Source: Aphanomyces cochlioides (taxonomy: Eukaryota; Oomycota; Saprolegniomycetes; Saprolegniales; Verrucalvaceae). Taken from it: a stretch of DNA of 64,000 bases. A program made the translations under genes and the position numbers. The notes beneath the pieces were generated by a model. The model was given only the letters and a program-made list of their open reading frames with translations, had not been told where the DNA came from and ran no database searches. This document shows, one piece after another, positions 56,101-64,000 of the stretch; the stretch's first letter is position 1; the number at the start of each line of letters is the position of its first letter. The stretch covers positions 1,736,001 to 1,800,000 of the forward strand of contig JAHQRK010000001.1 of the NCBI GenBank assembly GCA_019828595.1, in the 5' to 3' direction.

Positions 56101-56778
56101 CTGCACGACGTCTGCTTTGAAATCCAATCGGGCGAGAAGATTGGCATCGTGGGACGAACTGGAGCTGGCAAGTCGAGTCTGACCATGGCGCTCTTCCGCA
56201 TGAATGAAATCGCGTCGGGAACGATTCAAATCGGCGGCGTCAGCACAGCCACGATAGGCCTCAAGACGCTTCGAGAGAGCATGGCGATCATTCCACAAAA
56301 TCCCATCTTGTTCAAAGGCACGCTGCGCAGTTATTTGGACCCCTTCGACGACTACACCGATGCCGAGTTGTGGAATGTCTTGGCCAAAGTGCAGCTCACA
56401 TCTCGTATCTCCAACGAGGCTGACAAGTTGCTCAGTGTCGTCCAAGAGAACGGTGAAAATTTTAGCGTCGGCGAGCGCCAGATGCTGTGTATGGCTCGGG
56501 CACTTCTTCGACAATGCCGCATTGTCGTCATGGACGAAGCCACTGCCGCCATTGACCACGAGACGGATCAAACCTTGCAGCGCGTTATTCGTCAAGAATT
56601 CGCCACGTCAACGGTCGTGACCATTGCCCATCGTCTCAATACCGTCTTGGACAGCGATCGCATTTTAGTTCTCGACCAGGGCAGACTTGTTCAGTTCGAT
56701 TCTCCATCAGCGCTGATCCAAGAAGGCCATGGCATTTTCTATGAGCTCTGTCAAGAAGACGGGTACATGGACAAATGA
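53131..56778 (+). CDS. ABCC (MRP-type) full ABC transporter
   Basis: One uninterrupted frame of 1,215 codons starts MRPPSYDSIPLKEND; the in-frame TTG upstream is ignored. The order TMD1-NBD1-TMD2-NBD2 without a TMD0 is the short MRP form. NBD1: Walker A GSVGEGKST at about residue 436, signature VSGGQ at about 526, and Walker B FILDSPLSAVD with Ser in place of the catalytic Glu, as is usual in ABCC NBD1. NBD2: Walker A GRTGAGKSS at about 1008, signature FSVGERQ at about 1111, and Walker B IVVMDEA with Glu. So ATP is probably hydrolysed at one site only. Family members export conjugates, metals or drugs across the plasma or vacuolar membrane; the substrate here is unknown. Confidence 0.95.
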   Translation: MRPPSYDSIPLKENDQQVLHPLETASFFSRVFYLWANPLMKLGNQRQLDFADLWPLQRENRCDVVSSEFSVKFREMNSILKAFLASYGWQTAMIGLMQFLAMVCSLCGPIVLERVVSNIGVADVWSLFGLVAALFGTNVLQAILQNQSDLLNEVLYVRLTAALQHLLYEKALVLNAKSRKGTGELTNLFTADMWQVLTLSFTANQVWIVPLQVIAVMFLLWQILGLAMLVGGIGIIVLVLTLNRGMATTQKENWKVLMERRDARMKVINEVFNAIANVKMNAWEERYLDIIRDLRDAELDSLRRHVWIFGGMSCMHHISPVVLISLSFASYVFLLGQELAPAKVFTSLALFGMVNEPMMRMPHIIATWMLALVSYHRFADFLALEERDPNCVTSVVSSDDMSIEIRDGSFGWDAKKPSFQDLQLTIKRGEFVVVHGSVGEGKSTLCNILLGELDKYQGSVGVNGRIAYFAQQPWIQNLTIRDNILFGLPYDHAKYTKVIDACALGQDLMLFAAGDLTEIGSKGVNVSGGQKARISLARACYSDADIFILDSPLSAVDAIVQNELYTKCLLDLLRHKTILLVTHNPDIIASPYVDRTIEIKDGKLIEKINTDKKMFTPVASKDGVYAPSSSAAKAKGALVVAEERVVGRVSKDIVKSYFEAFGGWTFIISLFSFQALGQVTQIASDLWLSYSISAEKSYYLSVYSLIALAAALVNAGRTIMVLRAGIGAAKDLFDGMCRALFYAPLRFFDVTPIGRILTRFSGDMNQVDFPLPGALRYLTSLAFSFIFSLGTAVAVIRTFGLALLPILWIYYSIASFYVMPAREIERLSKTSKSHMISHIAESIDGVAVIRAFGHLGRFKQVHHKNVDHRNETMFCNDLSGQWFALRIQLIGASMLFVITSSLVFSNLSPGMIGLVFNYALQIMLQLQGLVQAWSSLETAMVAPERVSEYTNVEQEGMRVVPRSVSSAWPQDGSITFQGVSYRYKPNDPLVLHDVCFEIQSGEKIGIVGRTGAGKSSLTMALFRMNEIASGTIQIGGVSTATIGLKTLRESMAIIPQNPILFKGTLRSYLDPFDDYTDAELWNVLAKVQLTSRISNEADKLLSVVQENGENFSVGERQMLCMARALLRQCRIVVMDEATAAIDHETDQTLQRVIRQEFATSTVVTIAHRLNTVLDSDRILVLDQGRLVQFDSPSALIQEGHGIFYELCQEDGYMDK

Positions 56779-57308
56779 AGATAGATAGCACTAGAGCAAC
56801 TTAGCCCTGGATGCGCGCATAGAGTCACCATTCCAAGATAGATCATGATGATTCAATGTAAATATTGTTGACTTAGGGGCTTTCTTGGGGGAGCGAAACC
56901 GATGTAACGATTTCAAAAGCCGCACTTTGGCGATGGAAAGCTTGCTCTCCTTGGACTTGAGTTCCGCGACTCCGACGATGGTTCTGGTACACGACGACGA
57001 CTACTCATGCATGTTTTCAACTGATCCAATAGCAACATGCAGTCAAACTTGCTGATGTGCAGATGGATGCCGTTCCTTTGGTGCGCCGAGTCGAGATCTT
57101 CACCTCACATTTTATTCACTAGGAGCAACAGAGCATGCTGCTGGTGGTGGCCCAGAAGATCATTCAGTAGGCGACTAGTCATTGCTTTTTGTTTGTAATT
57201 GTGGAGTAGATGGCTCCTGACAGACAGAGCTCACTTGCGGCAGTGCAACAAGAGCATGTGCATAGATCGAGATCAAGGCATTGATGGATTTCTGTCGTAG
57301 GACTCAAG
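56779..57308. other. Intergenic, promoter side of the IQ-motif gene
   Basis: No gene or repeat is supported. The last 130 bp before the ATG at 57309 should contain the promoter, but I see no TATCCGG element there. Confidence 0.45.
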
Positions 57309-57975
57309 ATGGAACTTGACCAGGCTCTCTCGACGCTTGGACCGTCTGCTGTCAAAATAGTCAAAACCCAGAGCCCTCCAAAGCCAAGTCATTGCCGTTC
57401 TGGCAGTTTGCCATCTCAACTTCGCCCGCCGAGTCCTCTCGGCGACAAGCCAACGATAATCGCAGGATGTCCAACAGAGGACTCGACCGCAAGCACAGAT
57501 GAACTGTTCAAACCAGTTGTGCCGGACAGGACATCCGACGAACCAGAGGCTCAAGTCGTTGATCAACTACCAGCAAATGCTGACGACACCAATTTTAGCG
57601 ACGTCGACAAGGCACCCTTGGTACGAGTCAATGCTTTCCTTGCCCTGATCATTGACAGCAGGATTGTATCAATGATCTACCTGAAATGAGCGTTCCAGAG
57701 CCGTCTGACATTCCAAAGAGTGTTCCGGAGACCGACGACATTCCACTGAGTGATGCACATTGTGAAGGAAGTCCACGAGCAGAGAGCGATCGAGTGAAGC
57801 GACACAACGAGGACAAAGCAAGAGTCCATTTGCAAAAATTAGCCAAGGGATACCTAGTTTGTCTTGATTCAGTTGGCAGTCTTCACATTTTCCGTAGGCG
57901 CGTAGGCGATTCCGCAACATGCTCGAGGCCATGGTCGTCGGCGATGACGACGACTCGATCCATCTCGACATATAA
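57309..57975 (+). CDS. Disordered protein with a C-terminal IQ motif, 195 residues
   Basis: Three exons; introns 57621-57658 and 57857-57897, total a multiple of three. The first two thirds are rich in Pro, Ser, Asp and Glu (for example PSDIPKSVPETDDIPLSD) and are likely unstructured. At the end, joined across intron 2, is LQKLAKGYLARRRFRNML, which fits the calmodulin-binding IQ motif ([IL]Q...[RK]G...R). A short acidic tail (GDDDDSIHLDI) follows. A minus-strand frame over the same region looks zinc-finger-like, but the plus-strand exon phases argue that this strand is real. It converges on the RNA-binding gene with 8 bp between stops. Confidence 0.75.
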
Positions 57976-57983
57976 TATACAAA

Positions 57984-59591
57984 TTACCCGAAGCGGGGGC
58001 GATCCAATCGCACTTCCAAGTATCTGCCTCTAAAATCCGTGTCATGAAGACGTCCTACACCGATTACCCTTTTAGTCCTTCCACGCTGCTCCAACTACGT
58101 ACCAATAGCAGCTTGGGCATCAGCTACTGACGAGCATTGCACAAGAGCATAACCCTTGGAGCGGCCATCCGCCGTCGTTTGGACTTCCACGTGGTCCACA
58201 TTCGCCACGGAGCGAAACAAATCCTTCAAGTCTTGCCACGATGCATCAAAAGGAATCTGACAACAGAATTTAGCCCACCACGCTTGTCAACTCCATCAGC
58301 TTACGTTTCCAACGAACAGTTTTGTCCCAGGGGCTGCTGGACCAGGGGCAGGAGCTGGAGGATAGCCTTGAGGACCACCACCACGATAGGGGGGAGCGGA
58401 ATTGTAGCCACGACCTCCAGGTGGGGCATCGTATGGCGCCCGCCCAGGTGCATCGTAATGGCCCCCAGCACGAGGTGGCGGTCCGGGAGGATCATACGCA
58501 CTGTAGCCTCGAGGGAGTACAGATGGAGTTGGGTCGTAGCCTCGGCCAGGGGGATCGTAAGCATCATATCCCCGAGGAAGAGCGTCATACGACTGAGGAG
58601 GGGGATCATACGTAGAGCGAGGTGGAGGAGCATCGTAACCTCTGGGTGGAGGACGAGAATAACCAGTCGGAGGACGTCCAAGTCCACGCGCTTCTCGGTC
58701 TTCACGAATGAAAATCTTTCGATCGCCAAATTGAGTGTCGTTGAGCGTTCGAATAGCACGCTCGGCGGACTCTGGAGTATCGTATTCGACGATACCACAG
58801 CCTTTCGAGCGTCCAGATGGTTCTTCCAACACTATGACCACACACACAGTCAGCGGAGTCTGCGTGCCAAAGTACCATCTGCATGAATCACAGGGCCAGC
58901 TTGTTTCATAAAGTCCTTGAGTTCCTGCCACTTTACGCTCCAGGATAGATTGCTCACATAAACGCGAGACGTGGTCATGGGACCAGTCGGTGCCGCTGGG
59001 GGTGGATGACTGGGATGGTGCGGAGGTCGATACGAGCTGCCATTTCCACCTGGTGGTGCGCCTTCCTCCCGGTCTTCGCGCACAAAAATCTTTCGGCCTA
59101 GGAGTTCTGTGTCCGTCAAAGTCCTAATGGCCTCTCTAGCCATCTCCGCCGTGCGATAGGTGACCAGGCCGCATCCCTGACAAGCCAACATGATGACACG
59201 ATTGCTTATACACGACAGTGAGTACCTTCGATCGGCCACTTGCTTCCACCAAAACATCGCAATGCTCCACTTCCCCTGCCTGACGCATGTGATCCTTCAG
59301 ATTCATCCACTTGACTTCCCACGACAAGTTCCCCACATACACTCGACGGCCAACCTCCCGATTCGCCACGGCTGCACTATCTACAACAGTCGTCGAATAG
59401 CGTCCCACTTCATGGTGCTGGTTCCAACCGAATGGAGTTCGCGGGCTGTTGTACGGCGCTGCTGCCGCCATGTGCTGGGCCCTATGCTTTGGGTACTGTC
59501 TAATCTTCCCGCTCGAGGATCCACCACGGCTCATGTCATCCATTTCATCCAGAGTCATGTTCAACCCCGCCGGTCGCGGAGATCCCATCAT
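57984..59591 (-). CDS. RNA-binding protein with three RRM domains
   Basis: Five exons encode 472 residues. Introns: 59177-59225, 58832-58875, 58257-58304 and 58055-58102; the total is a multiple of three. RRM1: RRVYVGNLSWEVKWMNLKDH, then SGRSKGCGLVTYRT across intron 1. RRM2: RVYVSNLSWSVKWQELKDFM, then SGRSKGCGIVEYDTPESAER. RRM3: TKLFVGNIPFDASWQDLKDL, then DGRSKGYALVQCSS and RLHDTDFRGRYLEVR. Between RRM2 and RRM3 is a Tyr/Pro/Gly/Arg linker with repeated RGYD[AS]PP-like units, typical of mRNA-binding, condensate-forming proteins. Its role in splicing, transport or translation cannot be fixed from sequence. It is divergent with the DNase II gene, with 156 bp between starts. Confidence 0.9.
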
Positions 59592-59651
59592 ATCTGAGGA
59601 CTCGCCAGTGTTTTCGTGGTCTGGGGGACACAACAAAGAAGCTAATCCGGT

Positions 59652-59667
59652 AATTATCCGGATAATT
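59652..59667. promoter_or_regulatory. 16 bp palindrome AATTATCCGGATAATT in a bidirectional promoter
   Basis: This perfect palindrome lies 61 bp from the RNA-binding gene start and 81 bp from the DNase II start, near the middle of their 156 bp shared upstream region. A related half (TAATCCGG) lies at 59,643. As a two-fold symmetric site it could serve a dimeric factor acting on both genes. Confidence 0.55.
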
Positions 59668-59747
59668 TACGCAATTTTATTGGTTAAAATCCAAAATATT
59701 ATAGCCAATCAAATCATTTTATTGAAGATCTTCGATCGAGAACAAGC

Positions 59748-61374
59748 ATGCTGGTCAGCGTCCTTGTCGGCAGCATCCTACTTCTTGGCCAAGGCGCTCT
59801 GGGCGAGCTATTTGCGCTGGATGGACATGGAAATCCTGTATCGTGGTGGTTTGTACTCAAATTGCCGTGGCAAACTCGAAATGCGAAGGGTGAATACATT
59901 GATACGCCGTGTGATTGCCCACGACCAGACTGCTCCAATGTCAACGTGGAGATTCAAGAAGAACGAAAGTTTGGGCTCTGCTACTTGTACGCTGACGCAA
60001 ACAACTCGGCGTTGCGTTACTTTCGCGATGTGGGCTTTGATTGCCTCGGGCAGGGCGGTAACGACCCTGTGAGTCAATCGCTCCGCGCAGGCAAGAATGC
60101 AACCTACTGGGCATACTTCAACGATCAATACAACGGCATTGCTGAAAAGCAAGACAAAAAACGAACTTGCTCTGCTGCTGACGAATTCAATGCCCATGCG
60201 AAAGGAGCTGTAGCATTTGAAGCTGACACGGGGGGCTTCATCTTGCAGACTTCAACGCCAAACTTTCCAGATCCTACAATTGCCAGCAGTGACGAACAGG
60301 ATGATTTTGTTCGCCTGGGATGCCAGCATGACAACAACGTTGAATACTCTCAGCATCTCTTTGCCATGTCGGTTGGAAGCGACGCAATCAACTTAGTGGG
60401 AAATGCATGGCATTCAGCTCGTCTTTGCTCAGCCAACCACTACGACGACATGGTGGAAATGCTTGCAAGCCCGGCCCTGCGTCAAAACAAAGAGCATGCG
60501 GTAGCTGACGCATTGGTGAACGCTGACGCAGTCGAGAAGCCTTCGATCAACGTTACCTTTACCACCAAAGGCAGTCGCAAAGTCTCAATTACTGCAGTCG
60601 TCAAGAACAAACAGTCGGAGGTGCCTCCTTGGGCAATGGTTGCATCCGCATTCGAGTCAGACTTGAGCGTTGCGTCGTGGTGGGACGAAGGCTACGGCAT
60701 TCCAACTCTGTGCGACGGCGACAAGTACGATTCAACGCCACACAACTTCTGCCTCACAAACAATCCCATCGCTCTCCGACAAGATGGAACCTTCCCATAC
60801 AATGTGGAGAATCTCATGGAAGCATCGTACTGCCCAAATATTCATGGATAAAGTCTGACATTGTCTTGCCGTAGGTTGACACTTCCAAGTAATTCCAAGG
60901 TATCATGGTCATTACGTGGTGGTCGAGTCCGCGATGGAAACCACGGTAGGAAGATTGGCGAGCTATCGCCTACTGAGTCATGATGCTGTAGGTAAATGGG
61001 CACTGGCAACACCAAGACATGGCCAGAGCAGTGGTCTTTCAATCTTTGGCGATATGAACATGGAGGGATACCCATGCTCCAAGACCTGCAGTGGATCCCA
61101 AGGAGGACGCGGCGGCTCTTTCTATGGGATTCAAGATGCCAATCTACATAAGAGCCTGGTTGAGCTTATCACTGACGTGTGCAAGTGCTCTCCAACTGAG
61201 AGTTCAACCGACACTTTCTTGCAATTCCGTATGTGCAACCACGGATGCATACACAAGATCGAGAGCTATTTCACTCCAGAAGAGCTTCCTCTCGTCTCGA
61301 ATTCCTCTTCGTCGTTCTGGGGCCATCGCCACCCCATCAGACATGTCATTGACGACGAAGTGGCGTCTGGATGA
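59748..61374 (+). CDS. Secreted DNase II-like nuclease, 510 residues
   Basis: Three exons; introns 60827-60874 and 60946-60991, total a multiple of three. Residues 1-20 (MLVSVLVGSILLLGQGALGE) form a signal peptide. The start FALDGHGNPVSWWFVLKLP matches the DNase II opening (Gly-x-Pro-V-x-W-[WF]...KLP). The C-terminal part, joined across intron 2, reads RDGNHGKWALATP, the place of the catalytic His in D-x-x-H-[SG]-K-W-A. FGDMNMEGYPCSKTCSGSQG follows, as in the family. DNase II cuts DNA at acid pH without metal, in lysosomes or outside the cell. Several Cys pairs suit a secreted protein. A role in digesting environmental or host DNA is inference. Confidence 0.85.
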
Positions 61375-61385
61375 GTCATATTTGA

Positions 61386-61393
61386 TATCCGGA
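61386..61393. promoter_or_regulatory. TATCCGGA element just before TMEM18
   Basis: TATCCGGA lies 20 bp before the TMEM18 ATG and only 12 bp after the DNase II stop. It is the third gene in this window with this element close to its start. The position so near the ATG suggests a core promoter or initiator role. Confidence 0.45.
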
Positions 61394-61413
61394 AGGTTAA
61401 AACTTTTTAAACA

Positions 61414-61842
61414 ATGGAAGACATCGTGTCCCGTGTCCGGCAGGAATTGACCCGCAAGTATGGGCACATGATGATTCAATGGTACGAGGCAGTGGACTGG
61501 ACGGAACCTCTCATAGTTGGGCTCATCGCTTTTCACTTGACGCTGCTTGTTTCTGTTCTCTTGTTCCGCAAGGCCTTCTGGATCCAAGTCGCTCTCTTTC
61601 TCTTCATCTGCGGCACCATCTTTGTCAGCGAGCGGTTGAATGCATTGGGCCAGGAGCGCTGGAGAGTATTTGCGTCGCAAAACTACTTCGACAAGAACGG
61701 TGTATTCATGGGCATCTTTGTAGCTGGGCCATTGCTGGCAGTTGGCTTTGTCCAGCTCGTGAGCAACATGTACACTATGGCCAACCTCGTTGTCATCGTC
61801 AAGCGCCATGAATTGAAGCAAAAGAAGACAAAAGACGACTAG
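61414..61842 (+). CDS. TMEM18: TMEM18 family nuclear-envelope protein
   Basis: A single-exon frame of 142 residues. The N-terminal helix ends in AVDWTEPLIVGLIAFHLTLL, the hallmark of TMEM18 (DWTEP before the first membrane helix). Three further hydrophobic segments follow (around FWIQVALFLFICGTIFVS, GVFMGIFVAGPLLAVGFVQL and the TMANLV region), and the protein ends in a Lys-rich tail (RHELKQKKTKDD). In animals the protein sits in the nuclear membrane; its function in protists is unknown. Only 39 bp separate it from the DNase II stop upstream, and it converges on NAPRT with 16 bp between stops. Confidence 0.93.
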   Translation: MEDIVSRVRQELTRKYGHMMIQWYEAVDWTEPLIVGLIAFHLTLLVSVLLFRKAFWIQVALFLFICGTIFVSERLNALGQERWRVFASQNYFDKNGVFMGIFVAGPLLAVGFVQLVSNMYTMANLVVIVKRHELKQKKTKDD

Positions 61843-61858
61843 ATTATGCTAAGTCAAT

Positions 61859-63806
61859 CTACCACCAGACTAATATATCTCTCAATGCAAGTCGCGGACG
61901 GGGAATTCCTTTTCCCACAACGTGTGGGTGAATTCGTACAAAGCTTTCGTCACCTACATCGACGTAAGCAAAGAAATCAAATGGCGACAGTCGTACCGAG
62001 ACTTTGTAAGGCGTCGCGTTCAAAGGCCGCATGATGTCTTCACGCATGTTTGCAACTTGGTCTTTGACGTAATTGCGGATGTCTTCCAACGAGGGAAGTT
62101 CACCAACAATGCCTTCCTTTTCACCATCCCAAACAAGGCTGTGGAGTGGTATGACGGACGATGGAGTCACGTTCACGCGCACCATTTCGTCAAAAGGATG
62201 ACGGCAGAGCATCTTCTCACCAGGCACGGGATCAGCTTCATCGCAGCCCATCATGATATCCAAGATGGGACTGCCGTTGGCACCGATCAAACGGAAGGCT
62301 TTCTTGCGGCCGGGAATGGTTACTTTGCTAGATTCTTGCGACAGCTTGATGCGTGGCTGGCCAGCAATTTGGACCAATTTGTACACCATGCCCAATGCAG
62401 GTTGCGCTTGGCACGTGACCAAATGTGTACCAATACCATAACTGTCGATTTCATGGCCTTGTTCGTTCAACGAATTGAGAACAGCTTCATTGATGTCGTT
62501 GGAGGCAACAATAGAAAGAGTCTTGAAAGATTCGACGTTGAAGTCTTCAGCTGTCTTGACGAACATACGGCGAGCTTGCTTGGACAAATACGCCAAATCC
62601 CCACTATCCAAACGAATACCCAAAGGCTATGTAAGGACGCAGTCAGCATCAAAGCAGTAGAGAAGGTTGCACCTTGTAACCCAATTCATTCAATGCCAAG
62701 GCAACGCATAAAAAGTTTGGTACTCCCGACTAAACAAAGTCATTCGATTGTCGAGTTGACGAACTACCGTCAATGTGTCGTAAGTATCGACCAAGGCAAG
62801 GAAGCCATGGGGAAATGCCACTGCATAAGAAATGAAGCCAGCCAATTCACCCTACCAAGGAATTTAAGGAATAAAAACATTGACAAACTTACGTCATTGG
62901 TGTCCAAGAAGCCAAGCTTGCGTCGGTATTGCAGAGTCAGTTCCTTGAGGTTGTGATTTCCGACGTGTGTGACTTTAACATCATCCAAATCACGGTGAGC
63001 TTGGACGAAGGCGTGTGCATGCGTTCCCTTGATTGGGATGCCAAAAAGCTTGCCTGCCAAGACATTGCTTGTGCCGTGGAAACCAGCCATGTACGAGTAA
63101 CGCGAGGCGGAAATACCACCATCTGGTCCTTGAGCGCGGCGCAAACCAAATTCCAATAGGATTTTGCCCTTGCCAGCAGCCTTGATGAAACGAGTAGCGT
63201 TTGTCGCCATCAAACTTGCGTAGTTCAAAAGATTTAGAAGACTAGTTTCAAGCAATTGGGTAATGCCCAAGTGACCTTCAACGCGCAAGACAGGAATCCG
63301 GGGAAAAGCGATCGTGCCTTCCTTCAACGAGTACACCTACAAAAGACATCATTAACATCAAGTAATTTCAACGACAATTACCTTGACATGTTCGCAGGTG
63401 AGTGTGCGAAGCCATTCAAAGAAACCAGGTTCGGTGGTTGCTGGCAAGACACTTTGCAAATATTCAATATCACTGTCTTCAAATTTGAATGAATTGAGGA
63501 AACCGAGGACCTACACACGGATTCAGTCGAAACATGCGCCAAAATCGAGTACATACTTCTTCCAAGCCCGCAAAGACGGTAAATTCACCGTGGAAGGGGT
63601 TCTTGCGGAAAAACAAGTCAAAAACAGCTTGTTCTTCATGGCGACCGACTTTCCAGTATGCATACGCCCTTTAAAACAACGAGACGATGAGATATTCCCA
63701 CAGAGACTCTATCATACATTGTAATTTGATACAAGTCGGTAAGGAGAGGCGTCACGAGCGCATTCGTTGGACGCGCATCGGCTGTTTGCTTGGTCGGGTT
63801 TGCCAT
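61859..63806 (-). CDS. NAPRT: Nicotinate phosphoribosyltransferase
   Basis: Seven exons encode 560 residues. Introns: 63669-63717, 63511-63556, 63337-63381, 62852-62892, 62730-62767 and 62627-62672; the total is a multiple of three. The enzyme makes nicotinate mononucleotide from nicotinate, PRPP and ATP, the first step of the Preiss-Handler route to NAD. Motifs: [18 protein letters not shown] at the start, [44 protein letters not shown], and [11 protein letters not shown] for phosphate binding. Length matches the eukaryotic family (about 540). The ATG at 63806 gives [15 protein letters not shown], with no targeting signal, so it is probably cytosolic. It is the last gene in the window. Confidence 0.95.
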
Positions 63807-64000
63807 GATCTGTTCTTAATGGCAGAAAAAAGAATGACATCCACGGACAGAACACCGACGTACAGCCATGTACTTTGTAAAAGACGTACATTTGTATGCT
63901 ATCACTGTTAAATATTGAAACAAGTAAACACGAGTTGAAGGTACAATGTACGATTAAACAGATGTACGAAAATACTGTCGTTACTGGTACAGTACAAGGC

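Noticed and set aside
57669..57971. Minus-strand frame resembling an ArfGAP-type zinc finger (CEDC, then CPRC)
   Set aside because: The plus-strand IQ-motif gene covers the same bases with three exons in consistent phase, and the spacing between the Cys pairs is longer than in ArfGAP. I judge it a shadow.
1..64000. CRISPR arrays, bacterial operons, riboswitches, rRNA genes
   Set aside because: No regular spacer-repeat pattern, and the introns and gene structure are eukaryotic. I saw no rRNA or clear tRNA, although a tRNA could be missed by eye.

Overview
This 64 kb window looks like nuclear DNA of an oomycete, most likely from the Saprolegniales (Aphanomyces-like). The organism call is inference. 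It rests on many 35-50 nt spliceosomal introns (GTRNGT...YAG), tightly packed genes, PIF/Harbinger transposons, and a family of secreted CBM1-GH62 arabinofuranosidases. I assigned introns by hand. For most multi-exon genes the exon lengths sum to an exact multiple of three, which supports the models.

Left block (1-12,750), ordinary and gene-dense: an edge-truncated acidic protein with SUMO-interaction-like motifs; an AidB/ACAD-type acyl-CoA dehydrogenase; a roughly 2,160-residue protein with about twelve PH domains; an ABHD1/3-type alpha/beta hydrolase; and an EF-hand protein.

Middle block (13,000-43,600), repeat-rich and accessory: seven copies of a GH62 gene lie on both strands, and none is a complete open gene. 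They carry frameshifts, nonsense codons, lost starts and truncations. Two are arms of a 904 bp inverted repeat that looks identical by eye and brackets a tandem pair of intact GH47 alpha-mannosidase genes. The block also holds a direct segmental duplication (D1/D2) interrupted by a gene-bearing insert, two MITEs (one inserted exactly at a GH62 stop codon), BED-finger transposase remnants, twin 25 bp palindromes, and a broken CLASP-like TOG gene.

Right block (43,900-64,000): a probable mitochondrial protein; two PIF/Harbinger elements of about 2.49 kb in mirror orientation; then compact housekeeping-type genes: a small EF-hand protein, a cupredoxin, an ankyrin protein, an ABCC transporter, an IQ-motif protein, a three-RRM RNA-binding protein, a secreted DNase II-like enzyme, TMEM18, and nicotinate phosphoribosyltransferase. 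Three convergent pairs end 8, 8 and 16 bp apart. A palindromic TTATCCGGATAA-type element sits just upstream of three genes here and is the best regulatory candidate in the window.
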